From JACPNO01 sp963825405 (GTDB lineage: Bacteria > Acidobacteriota > Terriglobia > Bryobacterales > Bryobacteraceae): a DNA stretch of 64,000 bases. Within the stretch, counting starts at the first letter, position 1. Each line of letters starts with the position of its first letter. Of the stretch, positions 41,578 through 51,850 are shown in pieces. The notes beneath the pieces were generated by a model. That model saw only the letters and a program-made list of their open reading frames with translations. It ran no database searches and had not been told where the DNA came from. Made by a program: the position numbers and the translations under genes. Location of the stretch: contig CAWGTB010000004.1 in assembly GCA_963825405.1 (NCBI GenBank), positions 124,001 to 188,000 of the forward strand. Direction: 5' to 3'.

Positions 41578-42391
41578 ATGCATGACCTTGGTGTCCGCAT
41601 CCTTTCCGCGCTTCTATTGAGCGGCGTCCTGCTATTCGTCGCCTTTTTCCTATTCAGTATTTTGTATCCGCGAAAGGCTGCGGCGGCGCCGGCAAACGCC
41701 GCGCCTGCAATCGCGAGCCGATCCAAGGACTATGGCCACTTGGCTCCCGTCGCCCGTCCGCTCGAGTGGACGCTGCGCCAGGTCGAAGCCCGCGTGACGC
41801 GCCACACTGGCCGCTCAAGCTGGGGTTGGGCCATCGTGCTCACGACTTTCGCTGTGAATCTCGTCCTGTTGCCGTTCCGGATACTGGCGGCACGCAACGC
41901 CAAGGCTATGAAGATTTTGCAGCCGCAAATCGATGCGGTGAACGCACGCTATAAGCGCAAGGGCCTCGACATGGATCCCCAGCATTCCAGCGAAATCGCC
42001 GCAATTTACAAAGAGCACCAGACCAACCCGCTGGCCGGCTGTATTCCGGCGCTCGCGCCCTTCGCGGTGTCTGATCGCGTTCTACTCCGTGCTGACTGGG
42101 ATCGCTGAACTTCACGGCGCGCATTGGCTGTGGATCGCCGACCTGTCGAAGCCCGAGCCGTTGCCGATCCGCATTCTGCCGGTGCTCATGATCGCGACTC
42201 AGTTGCTGGTAGCGAGGCTCACGCCTTCGCCAGCGGGCGCCGATCCACGCATGTCAAAGCTCATGACGTGGATGCCGCTGATTTTCGGCATCGCGCTCTA
42301 TCAGCAGCCAAGCGCGCTGATGTTGTATTGGCTCACCAGCAACCTGCTGCAAGCGGCGCAGCAGTGGTGGCTCGGCAAACGCTATGCGTGA
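41578..42391 (+). CDS. Short YidC/Oxa1-type membrane insertase; one frameshift
   Basis: About 270 residues. The conserved Oxa1 core is present: SWGWAIVLTTFAVNLVLLPFRILAARNAKAMKILQPQIDAVNARYK, then NPLAGCIPALAPFAVLIAFYSVLTGIAEL after correcting one extra T near 42069, and LMTWMPLIFGIALYQQPSALMLYWLTSNLLQAAQQWWL. It lacks the large periplasmic domain of Gram-negative YidC, so it resembles the short Gram-positive form. ATG 41578 has AGGAGGT 5 bases upstream. Probably an additional insertase or assembly factor rather than the housekeeping copy; this is inferred. Confidence 0.82.
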
Positions 42392-42429
42392 ACCTGGGCG
42401 CTGCGCCGGCGCCATGATAGACTCGCGCC

Positions 42430-43567
42430 ATGCCAGCCGTAGAAACGGCTCCGTAATGTTGCGAAGGCGGTAATCCCGCCGCCTCCGCCGCCGCCCCCTG
42501 AGCGGCGCTTTGAAGCTCTCGACGCTTTTCGTGGATTCATCATGATCGCGCTCGCCGCCAATGGCTTCGGCTTTCTGGCGCTGGCGGACAAGCCGGGCTT
42601 TCAGGCCATCGCGCGCCAGTTCGACCATGTGGCCTGGGAGGGCGCAGTCTTCTGGGACCTGATCCAGCCGGCCTTCATGTTCATGGTGGGCGTGGCTATG
42701 CCGTTCGCGTTGGCACGCCGGATGCGGCAGGGCGCGACGTTCCGCTCGAATCTCTGGCACGTGGCTGTGCGCGCGTTCCGTCTGTTCCTGCTCAGCCAGA
42801 TTTTGAGCGACATTTCCGGCGGCAAGCTCCATTTCCAACTGATCAACGTGCTGTCGCAAATGGCATTCACGTACCTGTTCGCGTTTCTGATTATGCAGTT
42901 GAGTTTTCGCAAGCAGGCCATCGTGGCGGCGCTCATTCTGGCGGGGCACTGGGCGCTGTTCGCGCTTTTCCCCGGCCCCGACGGCGCCTTTTCGAAGGAG
43001 CAGAATATCGGCGCGGTGATCGATCACGCGGTTCTCGGCTTCAACTATAGCGGGCTTTACGTCACCATCAATTTCATCACCAGCACGGTGACCACGCTGT
43101 TCGGCGTGTGGGCCGGCATGCTGCTGCGCACGCGCAAATCGGACGCCGAGAAGATCAAGATAATGGCGGCTTGTGCTGCCGGGGCATTCGCCACGGGCCT
43201 GTTGCTTTCGCTCTGGAACCCGATGGTGAAGCGCTTGTGGACGTCGTCGTTCACGCTGTACAGCACCGGCTGGGTGCTGCTGATGCTGATCGCGTTCTAC
43301 TGGCTGATCGAGGTGAAGGGATACCGCAAATGGGCGTTCCCGCTGGTGGTGGTGGGGATGAATTCGATCTTCATCTATTCGCTGGGCCAGATCATGCGCG
43401 GCGGCATCGACCGGGCAGTCGCGGTATTCACTTTCCGCTACACATTCATCGGGACGCTGGCGCCAGTCGCGCAGGCCTGCACCGTGCTGCTGGTGATGTG
43501 GTACGCGTGCTACTGGCTTTATCAGCGGAAAGATATTTTTCAAGCTGTAGTGGGCGTCTGCGATTAA
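42430..43567 (+). CDS. HGSNAT-like / DUF5009 membrane acyltransferase; one frameshift
   Basis: About 378 residues with around ten membrane helices, related to heparan-alpha-glucosaminide N-acetyltransferase and DUF5009 proteins that transfer acyl groups to sugars across membranes. Landmarks: FEALDAFRGFIMIALAANGFGF, DLIQPAFMFMVGVAMPFALARR, FRLFLLSQIL and a C-terminal MNSIFIYSLGQIM. The ATG at 42430 starts MPAVETAP and connects, after removing one T near 42454, to a polyproline stretch and the first domain. Without that correction the first usable start is 42542, inside the conserved motif. Confidence 0.78.
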
Positions 43568-43583
43568 GTTACGTCTACCCCTT

Positions 43584-43877
43584 ATGAATCCCACTATTGT
43601 GGCGGCTATTATCGGTGCGGTCGCGACCATAAGTGCAGCTTTCATTAACAGAAGCAAAGGTGAAAGGGACCGAAGCGCCTCTGCTACTCTGCCGCCGTAC
43701 CCAAATTCCTCGCCACGCGTCAAACCCAAGTCCAATTTCGCGTACCATGTCGTTTCGGTAGTGGTGATACTCGTCGTTCTGGCAATCTACGGCGAGAAAG
43801 GTCTCTACATATTAGGGGGACTATTGGCGGGCACGTTGGCTGCGGTCATTGCGTGGAAATTACCATTTAGCCGCTAG
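43584..43877 (+). CDS. Small membrane protein, unknown
   Basis: A 97-residue protein with an N-terminal hydrophobic segment (TIVAAIIGAVATISAAFI), a polar proline-containing linker and a C-terminal hydrophobic hairpin (VVSVVVILVVLAIYGEKGLYILGGLLAGTLAAVIAW). I do not recognise the family. Lower GC content than neighbours. It follows the acyltransferase gene by 16 bases on the same strand. Confidence 0.6.
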   Translation: MNPTIVAAIIGAVATISAAFINRSKGERDRSASATLPPYPNSSPRVKPKSNFAYHVVSVVVILVVLAIYGEKGLYILGGLLAGTLAAVIAWKLPFSR

Positions 43878-43972
43878 ACGCAGAGGTCCGTTTGAAAGTA
43901 AAGGGTGGTGAGGCAACCCCGCTTGTAGCGTCCCGCGCATCCACCGCGTTATGATTCCCCAGATCACGCCTC

Positions 43973-45091
43973 ATGAAAATCACTAACGTCGAAACCATTT
44001 ATCTCCGCCAGCCGGAAGTCAAATTTCAATGCGATAGCGGACAGGATGCCCTGCTGGTTCGCGTGACGACCGACGCCGGGATTACCGGCATCGGCGAAGT
44101 CGATTCGGCGCCGATGGCGGTCAAGGGCGCGATCGACGGGCCGTTCTCGCACACCACTGCTTGCGGCCTGGGCCAGGTCGTCATGGGCGAAGATCCGTTC
44201 GAGACTGAAAAAATCTGGCACAAAATGTATCGCGCCAATATCTACGGCGGGCGGCGCGGCGTGGGCCTGCACGCCATGAGCGGTATCGATATGGCGCTAT
44301 GGGATATCAAGGGCAAGGCGCTGGGACTGCCCGTGTGGAAACTGCTGGGCGGCGGATTCCATCAGAAAATTCGTTGTTACGCCAGCTCGCTTTTTGGCCC
44401 GACGCCGCAGAAGACCGGGGAACTCGCCAGCCGCTATCGCGATCAGGGTTTTACGGCGGTGAAGTTCGGCTGGGATCCTATGGGGCAGGATGAAGCTACC
44501 GATATCGCGCTGGTGCGCGAGGCGCGCAAAGGCATGGGCAGCGGCGTCGACCTGCTCATCGACGCCGGCCTGGTGTGGGACGCCAAGACCGCGCTGCAGC
44601 GCGCCGACGCCTTTTCCGAGCACAACATTTTCTGGCTGGAAGAGCCGCTGCGTCCCGACGATTACGATGGCTACCGCAAGCTGTCGGAAGGCACGCACGT
44701 GCGCATCGCGGCCGGCGAAGAGGAAAGCAACCGGCAATCTTTCATTGAGCTGATGGATCGCGGGCGCATCGATGTGGTGCAGGTCGATCTCACCCGCTGC
44801 GGCGGATTCACCGAGGCCATGAAGATTGCCGCGCTCGCCTGGGACCGCGGCCTGCCCGTGGCCAATCACGGCTTCACCACTTACGTGAACGTCACGGCGG
44901 CGCTGCACTGGCTGAACTCGATTCCCAACGCGCTCATCTGCGAGTTCGTGGCGGAGGAGGAAACCAACCTGCGCGAATCCATCACCCGCCAGAAATTGCG
45001 CGCGAAGGATGGCTATCTCGAAATTCCGCAGGCGCCCGGCCTGGGCATCGATCTGGATGAGGACGCGGTCCGCAAGTACCGCGTGGCGTGA
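43973..45091 (+). CDS. Enolase superfamily enzyme (mandelate racemase/muconate lactonising group)
   Basis: A 372-residue enzyme, probably an acid-sugar dehydratase. N-terminal capping domain (MKITNVETIYLRQPEV, TTDAGITGIGEVDS), then the barrel with FTAVKFGWDP on the second strand, metal ligands in LLIDAGLVWD, FWLEEPLRPDD and IAAGEEE, and a histidine in PVANHGFTTYVN. The exact substrate is not determinable. Its stop overlaps the start of a TIM-barrel isomerase gene (TGATGA), so the two probably act in one sugar pathway. Confidence 0.9.
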   Translation: MKITNVETIYLRQPEVKFQCDSGQDALLVRVTTDAGITGIGEVDSAPMAVKGAIDGPFSHTTACGLGQVVMGEDPFETEKIWHKMYRANIYGGRRGVGLHAMSGIDMALWDIKGKALGLPVWKLLGGGFHQKIRCYASSLFGPTPQKTGELASRYRDQGFTAVKFGWDPMGQDEATDIALVREARKGMGSGVDLLIDAGLVWDAKTALQRADAFSEHNIFWLEEPLRPDDYDGYRKLSEGTHVRIAAGEEESNRQSFIELMDRGRIDVVQVDLTRCGGFTEAMKIAALAWDRGLPVANHGFTTYVNVTAALHWLNSIPNALICEFVAEEETNLRESITRQKLRAKDGYLEIPQAPGLGIDLDEDAVRKYRVA

Positions 45092-46047
45092 TGAGACGGC
45101 GGCAATTTCTGGCAGGGCTCGCGGCCAGTCTGGCGTCCGCCGCCACGCGACTGCCGGCCAATAAGAACGTCAAATGGGCGCTCAGCCTGGGCCTCTGGAA
45201 TCAGTTCCGCCCCTGGCCTTTCACCGACATTCTGGATGTGATGCACGACACCGGATTCGTCGGCATCCGCCTCACTGGCTTTCCGGGTTTCCTCAAAACC
45301 TATGACCTGACTCCTTCGCGCCTCGAAAAAGAAATTTCCAAGCGGCACCTCCACGTGGCCACGATTTCATTCGGCGGCCCGGCGAGCGACCCGGATCAGC
45401 TCCGCAAAGTGATCTCGGATGCCCGTGGCGCGATGGAGTTTCTCAGGCGCTTTGGCGCCAAAGAATTAGTGGTTTTCCCGCCGGGACGTTTGCCGCCGGA
45501 AACTCCCGAGGCGGATTACATGCGCGCCTTCGACGCCATGTGCGAGTGCTACAACCGTCTGGGCGAGGTGGCCGGAGAAATGGGATTCCGCGCGGGACTG
45601 CACAATCATCTGGACGCCATCGTGGAAAAGTCCGCCGAGATCGATTTATGTCTGGCGAAAACCGATCCCAAGCTTTTCCATTTCGCGCCCGATACGGCCC
45701 ACTTGCATCTGGCAGGCGCGAATGTGGTTCAGACGTTTGCCAAGTACAAGCGGCGTTTGATTTTCATGGATTACAAAGACGCCAAATGGACCACGCCCGC
45801 GGCGGACCTGGTCCTCGACAACGGCAAAGTGGAAGCAAAAGACTCTAAATCCGCGCGATTTTTCTCCAGCATTTATGATTTAGGCGATGGAGAAATCGAC
45901 TTTCCCGGCTGCCACCGCCTCCTGACGGAGGAATCCTATAAGGGATGGATTTGTGTCGATCTGGACTTTGCCCGCAAGGGTCCGCGCGCCAGTTATGAGC
46001 GTTGCGGAAGCTATATTGTAGATAAATTAGAGGCAATATATCTTTAG
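45091..46047 (+). CDS. Exported sugar phosphate isomerase/epimerase-like TIM barrel
   Basis: A 318-residue protein of the xylose isomerase-like TIM barrel family. The N-terminus (RRRQFLAGLAASLASAA) looks like a Tat signal. Metal-site features include FRAGLHNHLDAIVEKSAEI, FAPDTAHLHLAGAN, IFMDYKDAKW and WICVDLDFARKGP. It overlaps the upstream enolase-superfamily gene, implying a shared aldonate or ketose substrate. A similar exported barrel gene is at 54094. Confidence 0.87.
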   Translation: MRRRQFLAGLAASLASAATRLPANKNVKWALSLGLWNQFRPWPFTDILDVMHDTGFVGIRLTGFPGFLKTYDLTPSRLEKEISKRHLHVATISFGGPASDPDQLRKVISDARGAMEFLRRFGAKELVVFPPGRLPPETPEADYMRAFDAMCECYNRLGEVAGEMGFRAGLHNHLDAIVEKSAEIDLCLAKTDPKLFHFAPDTAHLHLAGANVVQTFAKYKRRLIFMDYKDAKWTTPAADLVLDNGKVEAKDSKSARFFSSIYDLGDGEIDFPGCHRLLTEESYKGWICVDLDFARKGPRASYERCGSYIVDKLEAIYL

Positions 46048-46154
46048 TTAACTTGTTGATTTTAGAGAGTAATTGCTAACATTTTCTCTAGACATAGGGG
46101 GAATTCCTGGTTAATATATTTGTAGAGTAAACCCGCGCTGAGGAGGCCCGTTGT

Positions 46155-47429
46155 ATGCAGACAGGCGTGCAGCTCAGCAAAGCAAAAACCGCCGATTCCC
46201 CTTCGCCGCGAGTGCAGGGAAACGCGCCACCTTTATCGATCCCTGTGGGCACAGTCACAGCTCCGCTTCCGTCCGTCCCGGCTCCGAACCCGAGCCCAGG
46301 ACCTAGCCTGGTAGAGAAATACTCAGAGGCCGCGCAGCCGGAAACCAAGGCGCCGGAAGCGCCTCACACCGACGCCTCGGCCGTGGTCCAGATCTCTCGC
46401 CGACAGCTTTGGATAGGAGCTTCGGCCGTGTGCGCCTTGGGATTGCTGATCGGCGGCGGCTTGTACCTCCGCTCCGCCGCACGCCACAAAGACGTGACTG
46501 TCGCGCTCACCGCGCGCCGCACTCCCGATGGACTGGAAGTCAGTTGGGATCGCGGTTCACCGGTCTTCACTCCGCAAGGGGCGCTGCTGATGATCCGCGA
46601 GGGCGAACTCCAAAAAGATTTGTACCTCGACCTGCCGCAGCTCCGTACGGGTCACGTGCTCTACACGCCCCAATCGAACGACGATTTGCATCTGCGCATG
46701 GAAGTATTTGCCGCAAGTGAAAAGGCCGCGACGCAGTCCATGGTGCTGCTTGGCAGGGCCCAACCGGACCCCGCGAACGCATTGCCCGGCGGCGACGTTC
46801 CGGCCGCGTCAGGTGCCATTGCTCAGCCGTCCGCGGCGGCAGCGAAGATTCCGGCATCCGCGGCTCCCTCTGCCACAGAATTATCTACAACACCGGTCAC
46901 GCTGACGACACCAACAGTCTCTATCCCGGCCGCGCCGCCAGTTGCCAAGCCCCAGCCGCGCCAGTTTCAACCTCCGCCGGCGCAGATTGCCGCCCGTTCA
47001 CCGGTGGTCGACGTGCCTCCACCCGATGGCGAAGTGCCCCAATTACCAGGCAACGCCGGCAGCGTTCCCGGCGCGGTCGCTGTGGAGTTGACCCCGGCAT
47101 CGCCCGCGCCCCCAGCCCCGCTGCAGGCCGCCAACAATCCGAAGCCGGCCGCTGAAGTGACTACCGATCCGCGTGCGATTTCGAAAGTGATGCCCATACT
47201 CCCCGCCGATGCCAAGAATTTGAAGGGCAGCGGAATGGAGGTCGCTGTGCAAGTCAAGATCGATCCGGAAGGCCGTGTCGTCGAAGCTACCGTGCGGGAG
47301 GCACGCACGACGGCCGCCAACTTCCTGGGCAAACTCGCGGTGGACGCCGCGCGGCAATGGCGCTTCGAGCCCGCGCGCCGCGGCAATCGAAAGGTCTACT
47401 CCGATATGGTGCTGCGCTTCCGTTTCTAG
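46155..47429 (+). CDS. TonB C-terminal domain protein with long Pro/Ala-rich linker
   Basis: A 424-residue protein. Residues 1-80 are polar and proline-rich, a single membrane helix follows (LWIGASAVCALGLLIGGGLYL), then a short beta region, a Pro/Ala linker of about 150 residues and a TonB-like C-terminal domain (VAVQVKIDPEGRVVEATVRE, DAARQWRFEPARR). TonB domains pass energy to outer-membrane receptors, but the fold also occurs in other envelope proteins. No ExbB/ExbD genes are nearby. The cytoplasmic N-terminus is unusually long. Confidence 0.82.
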   Translation: MQTGVQLSKAKTADSPSPRVQGNAPPLSIPVGTVTAPLPSVPAPNPSPGPSLVEKYSEAAQPETKAPEAPHTDASAVVQISRRQLWIGASAVCALGLLIGGGLYLRSAARHKDVTVALTARRTPDGLEVSWDRGSPVFTPQGALLMIREGELQKDLYLDLPQLRTGHVLYTPQSNDDLHLRMEVFAASEKAATQSMVLLGRAQPDPANALPGGDVPAASGAIAQPSAAAAKIPASAAPSATELSTTPVTLTTPTVSIPAAPPVAKPQPRQFQPPPAQIAARSPVVDVPPPDGEVPQLPGNAGSVPGAVAVELTPASPAPPAPLQAANNPKPAAEVTTDPRAISKVMPILPADAKNLKGSGMEVAVQVKIDPEGRVVEATVREARTTAANFLGKLAVDAARQWRFEPARRGNRKVYSDMVLRFRF

Positions 47430-47499
47430 GGTCGGAGCGCGACCCCCCACAAAAGAGAACACCACGCCGATGGTGGGTCTGTGGCAAGATTAGAAACGG

Positions 47500-47748
47500 A
47501 TGAAGGCTCGTGTCTACGTTTCTTTCAAACCTACTGTTCTCGACCCGCAAGGGCAGACCATTCGCTCGGCGCTAGCTGGATTGGGTTACAGCGCGATCAC
47601 CGATGTGCGGCAAGGCAAGTTTTTCGAAATCACTCTCGCGCCCGGAGCCGAGGGCGAGAAAGCACGCCAGGATATCGACGCCGTCGCGCGCGATGTGCTG
47701 ACCAACCCGGTGATCGAGGAATATCGTGTCGAGTTCCTGGATTCATGA
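47500..47748 (+). CDS. purS: Phosphoribosylformylglycinamidine synthase subunit PurS
   Basis: An 82-residue protein matching PurS in length and sequence (KARVYVSFKPTVLDPQGQTIRSALAGLGY, VRQGKFFEI, DVLTNPVIEEYRVEF). PurS bridges PurQ and small PurL in the fourth step of purine synthesis. purQ and purL are not in this window, so the gene is separated from its usual neighbours. glmS starts 50 bases downstream. Confidence 0.92.
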   Translation: MKARVYVSFKPTVLDPQGQTIRSALAGLGYSAITDVRQGKFFEITLAPGAEGEKARQDIDAVARDVLTNPVIEEYRVEFLDS

Positions 47749-47798
47749 CGCCTCACAACGCGTAACGGCCGAAAAGCGCCGCCCCGTATAATAAAGAA

Positions 47799-49652
47799 AT
47801 GTGTGGAATTGTCGGGTACGTCGGCGCGCGCCGCGCCGTCCCTATTATTCTTGAAGGCCTGAAGCGCCTGGAGTACCGCGGCTACGATTCAGCCGGCGTG
47901 GCCGTCTATTGCGACGACGGCTCGCTCGCCGTGCGCCGCGCTTCCGGGAAGCTGCGCAACCTGACAGAGGTGATGCGCCTCGATCCCGTGGATGGAAGCT
48001 GCGGCATTGGCCACACGCGCTGGGCCACACATGGCCGGCCCACCGAAGAGAACGCTCACCCGCATCGCGATTGCTCCGGCGATATCGTCGTGGTCCACAA
48101 TGGCATCGTCGAAAATTACCTTGCGCTGAAACGCCAGCTCGAAGCCGAAGGCCACATTTTCAAGACCGAGACCGACACCGAAGTGATCGCGCACCTGGTC
48201 GAGAAATTCGCTGACGGCAATCTGGAAAACGCCGTGCGCTGCGCGGTAAAGCAATTGAGCGGCGTGTTTGCGCTGGTGGTGCTGTCGCGCAGAGATCCCA
48301 ACAAGATTGTCGCCGCGCGCTCTGGCCCGCCGGTGGTGGTTGGGCTGGGCGATGGCGAATACTTCGTGGCGTCCGACGTCCCGGCGATTCTCAGCCATAC
48401 CCGCGACATGTTTTTCCTGGCCGATGGCGACATGGCGGTGCTCACTTTGGAAGGCGTGCGCCTGAGCGATTTCGAAGGCCGGCCCGTCAACCGTCAGGTG
48501 ACCCATATTTTGTGGGATCCGATCATGGCGGAAAAGGGCGGCTACAAACATTTCATGCTCAAGGAGATTTACGAGCAGCCGCGCGCCGTCAAAGACACCA
48601 CCCTGGGACGCGTAGGGCAGGAATCGGGCAGAATCTTTCTGGACGAGATGGATATCTCGCCCAAGCAGTTCAAAGAATTCCACAACGTGCGGATCATCGC
48701 TTGCGGCACGAGTTGGCACGCCGCGCTGGCCGGCAAATTCATGATCGAGAAGCTCGCCCGCCTGCCGGTTGAAGTGGATTACGGCAGCGAGTTCCGCTAT
48801 CGCGATCCGTTAGTCACGGCGGAAACGCTGACGGTGGTGATCTCGCAATCCGGCGAAACCGCCGACACGCTGGCCGCCCAGCGCGAAGCCAAGAGCAAAG
48901 GATCGAAAACGCTCGCCATCTGTAACGTGGTGGGCTCGATGATCACGCGCGAGGCCGCCGGCACGGTCTACACGCACGCCGGCCCGGAGATCGGCGTCGC
49001 GTCCACCAAAGCTTTCACCTGCCAGTTGACGGCGCTCTTTATTCTGGCCATGCATCTGGGACAAGCGCGCGGCGTGTTGGATGATACCGAGTCGCAATCG
49101 CTGGTGCAGGAACTGCTGCGCCTTCCCGGCAAGCTCGAAACCGTGCTCTCGCACGACCCGATGTTGGAAGAGCTGGGACGAAAACTCTTCCGCTCGACCG
49201 ATTTTCTGTATCTGGGCCGCGGCATTCATTTCCCCATCGCGCTCGAAGGCGCGCTCAAGCTGAAAGAAATTTCCTACATTCACGCCGAAGGCTATCCGGC
49301 CGGCGAAATGAAGCACGGACCCAACGCGCTCATCGACGAAGAACTGCCGGTAGTGGTGCTGGCCGCGCATGACGCGTCGAATCCGGCCAGCCGCTTGTTG
49401 TACGAGAAGACGGTGTCCAATATTCAGGAAGTGAAAGCGCGCGAGGGAATCGTGGTCGCGGTCGTCACCGCGGGCGATGATGAGGCCGCCAAGATGGCCG
49501 ATCACGTCATCGAAATCCCGGCCGCGAGCGAATTGCTTCTGCCGATTCTCGAAGTGGTGCCCCTGCAATTGTTGGCGTATCACATCGCCGTGCGCCGCGG
49601 CTGCGACGTGGATCAGCCGCGCAACCTGGCCAAAAGCGTCACGGTGGAATGA
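47799..49652 (+). CDS. glmS: Glutamine--fructose-6-phosphate aminotransferase
   Basis: A 617-residue enzyme making glucosamine-6-phosphate for peptidoglycan and LPS. The glutaminase domain starts with the nucleophile Cys (MCGIVGYVGARRAVPIILEGL) and has the HTRWATHGRPTEENAHPH and NGIVENY motifs. Two SIS isomerase domains follow (IIACGTSWHAALAGKFMIE, VVISQSGETADTLAA, AEGYPAGEMKHGPNALI), ending DQPRNLAKSVTVE, the conserved C-terminus. Complete, with no frameshift. Its stop overlaps the yjbQ start. Confidence 0.97.
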   Translation: MCGIVGYVGARRAVPIILEGLKRLEYRGYDSAGVAVYCDDGSLAVRRASGKLRNLTEVMRLDPVDGSCGIGHTRWATHGRPTEENAHPHRDCSGDIVVVHNGIVENYLALKRQLEAEGHIFKTETDTEVIAHLVEKFADGNLENAVRCAVKQLSGVFALVVLSRRDPNKIVAARSGPPVVVGLGDGEYFVASDVPAILSHTRDMFFLADGDMAVLTLEGVRLSDFEGRPVNRQVTHILWDPIMAEKGGYKHFMLKEIYEQPRAVKDTTLGRVGQESGRIFLDEMDISPKQFKEFHNVRIIACGTSWHAALAGKFMIEKLARLPVEVDYGSEFRYRDPLVTAETLTVVISQSGETADTLAAQREAKSKGSKTLAICNVVGSMITREAAGTVYTHAGPEIGVASTKAFTCQLTALFILAMHLGQARGVLDDTESQSLVQELLRLPGKLETVLSHDPMLEELGRKLFRSTDFLYLGRGIHFPIALEGALKLKEISYIHAEGYPAGEMKHGPNALIDEELPVVVLAAHDASNPASRLLYEKTVSNIQEVKAREGIVVAVVTAGDDEAAKMADHVIEIPAASELLLPILEVVPLQLLAYHIAVRRGCDVDQPRNLAKSVTVE

Positions 49653-50068
49653 AGCAGTTCAGCCACCGGCTCGAAATTCCATCGCGCGGCAAGGGACTGT
49701 ACGAATTCACTCGCGATGTAGCAGCCTGGGTCAAGACCTGTGCCGTTAAAACCGGCCTGCTGACCATCTTCGTGCAACACACCTCGGCATCGCTGGTGAT
49801 TCAGGAAAACGCCGACCCCGACGTGCGCGCCGACTTGAGCGAATTCTTCGAGCGCGTGGCGCGCGAAGACGCCAACTGGTATCGCCACACAGTGGAAGGG
49901 CCGGACGACATGCCGGCGCACATCCGCGCGGCGCTCACGCAAACGCAGTTGAGCGTGCCGGTGGAATCAGGAAAAATGACGCTCGGGACGTGGCAGGGAA
50001 TTTATTTGTTTGAACACCGCGCGCATCCGCACCGGCGTAGCGTGGTGCTGCACTTGATCGGAGAATGA
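49649..50068 (+). CDS. YjbQ family protein (UPF0047)
   Basis: A 139-residue protein of the YjbQ/UPF0047 family, annotated in places as secondary thiamine-phosphate synthase. The conserved core is complete: LLTIFVQHTSASLVIQENADPDV, HTVEGPDDMPAHIRAALT and LGTWQGIYLFEHRAHPHRR. The ATG overlaps the glmS stop by 4 bases. In-vivo role uncertain. Confidence 0.92.
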   Translation: MKQFSHRLEIPSRGKGLYEFTRDVAAWVKTCAVKTGLLTIFVQHTSASLVIQENADPDVRADLSEFFERVAREDANWYRHTVEGPDDMPAHIRAALTQTQLSVPVESGKMTLGTWQGIYLFEHRAHPHRRSVVLHLIGE

Positions 50069-50071
50069 CGC

Positions 50072-51804
50072 TTACAGCCCCAGTGCCTTGGCCTTATCGC
50101 GCACGCCTTCGAAAATGCCGTATTTCGGCGTGAGCCCTTCGCCTTCCGGAATCAAAAAGCTGCTGGCCTCATAAACGATGAAGCTGCGGAAACGGCCGTC
50201 GGCGTAGATTCGCTCCAGATCTTTCACGTATTCCGACGCCGGCTTGGCAGGCACGTTCATGTAGCGGTTGTAGTGCATGGGCACGTTGTGCCGCTGGCAC
50301 TCGGTGATCACTTCCTTCGAGAACCCGTCATTCAACACGAACTCCGGCGTGTACTGAAATGTGCGCAGGGTGGCTTCGTCAGCTAAACCTTCATTGAGCC
50401 AGCCGCGCCAGTCGAACTCGATGTTCCATGGATACGCCAAACGCCGCGAAGGCCGCGGATCGGGCCGCAGAAATTCCACGTTGAGATGCAATTGCATCTT
50501 CTTGCCGCGCGCGTGAATGCGCTCACGGGCCTTGCGCAGAAACGCCGTGTACTGCTGGCCACGGTACTTCTCGATTTGTTGCGGATCGTTGCCGGCCTTG
50601 GCCGTGATCACATCGTTCCAGCCGTAGGCGAAGGGATCATCCGTGTGCGTGCAATGATTTTCGATGCGGAAATCGATGCCGTCGACGCCTGCGTCGAGAA
50701 TCGCGTCCACTTGCTGTAGCCAGAAATCCTGCACGCCAGGGTAACTCTCGCATAGCGCCGCCGGTAGGTATTGATTCCGCCCGCGCATGAATCCCACCCA
50801 GCCCAGCTTGCTTGTGCGATTAGGCATGTCGAGTTTGACTACCGAGCGGCCGAAGCCGTTATCGAACTCGACGCCCCAATTGCGGAAGTCGATTTGCTCG
50901 GGACACCACACGAGCTATCGCCGTTGAACGTGCCGCCCGCGCCGGTCACGACGGGAATCGTCCGCCCGCCGGAGGAAACCTGCAGCATGTCGGGCGCGCT
51001 GAAAGCGAAGTCGCCCGGACCATCGTCAAAATCCGTGGTGAGCAGGATGCACTTGTCGGTGAGCTGCAATCCGCTCAGCGTGAGCGCGCGCACCGGCGCG
51101 CCTTTGGCGGCAATTACTTTGCCTTCCAGATCGACGAAATCGTGCGGCGCGGGCTCCACGCTGTCGCGGAATTGAAATGCCACCGGCTGGCGCGTGTAAC
51201 GGTAATTGCGCTCGCTGGTCCAAATCTGCAGGTGCTCTTTGGTGATGCGGGTTGACGCGGCGTCGGATTTGTACAACTTGATTTCGTGCACCGGAAGTTT
51301 TTCGACATCGCGCGGCAGATCGTCCTGACGCCGCTTGATGCGCCACTCCGGATGCTCGCGCACGGGTTTCATCACGCACGGAACCATCGATCCCAAATGC
51401 GGCAGTTGCCCCCAACGCTGGCCTTCCGGCGATCCTTCGGGAAAAATCATCGAGATGCCGGTTTCATAGGGCTTGAAGAACCCGTAGATTTCCAGACCGT
51501 GACGGCGGGCAGCCTGGGCCGCCACGCGAATGGGCTGCTTCAGCGCGCGGATCGTGCCCAGCAAGTTGGCGTCGTTTTTTTCGCCGTGCGGTTTCCAGAA
51601 ACCTTCCACGCTTTCGTCGCCGTAGTGAATCCAGTAGACGCGATGGATTCCCATCTCGCGGAACAGGCGCATCATGGTGTCGATGCGGGCGGGCGTGTAA
51701 ACGGCTTGCTCGGCGTCGTCGGGAAAATCCACCAGAACGGAGAGGAAGAACGGGCGCTTCGCCGCGGCCAGTGCCGCCAAGAGCAGGGATCGCCGGGATA
51801 GCAT
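50072..51804 (-). CDS. Exported glycoside-hydrolase-like protein, unknown family; one frameshift
   Basis: About 577 residues, opening with a signal-like segment (MLSRRSLLLAALAAAKR). The first half suggests a barrel (FFLSVLVDFPDDAEQ, EMGIHRVYWIHYGDES, ARRHGLEIYGFFKPYETGIS); the second continues VDAILDAGVDGIDFRIENHCTHTDD and RGKKMQLHLNVEFLRPDP, like proteins with GHL-type catalytic barrels. The frame shifts near 50915, where restoring one G gives DSSVWCPEQIDFRNWG. I cannot name the family. It ends 3 bases from the convergent yjbQ and is divergent from the PHP-domain gene. Confidence 0.68.
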
Positions 51805-51850
51805 GTAGCCGTCGAGTATAGCGTACGCGCCCGTGGTATTCTTGCGCGAA

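Noticed and set aside
42254..43735. A 493-codon open frame on the minus strand, rich in His, Gln and Arg
   Set aside because: It is fully antisense to the HGSNAT-like acyltransferase gene, has no domain and shows the composition expected from the reverse of GC-rich coding DNA.
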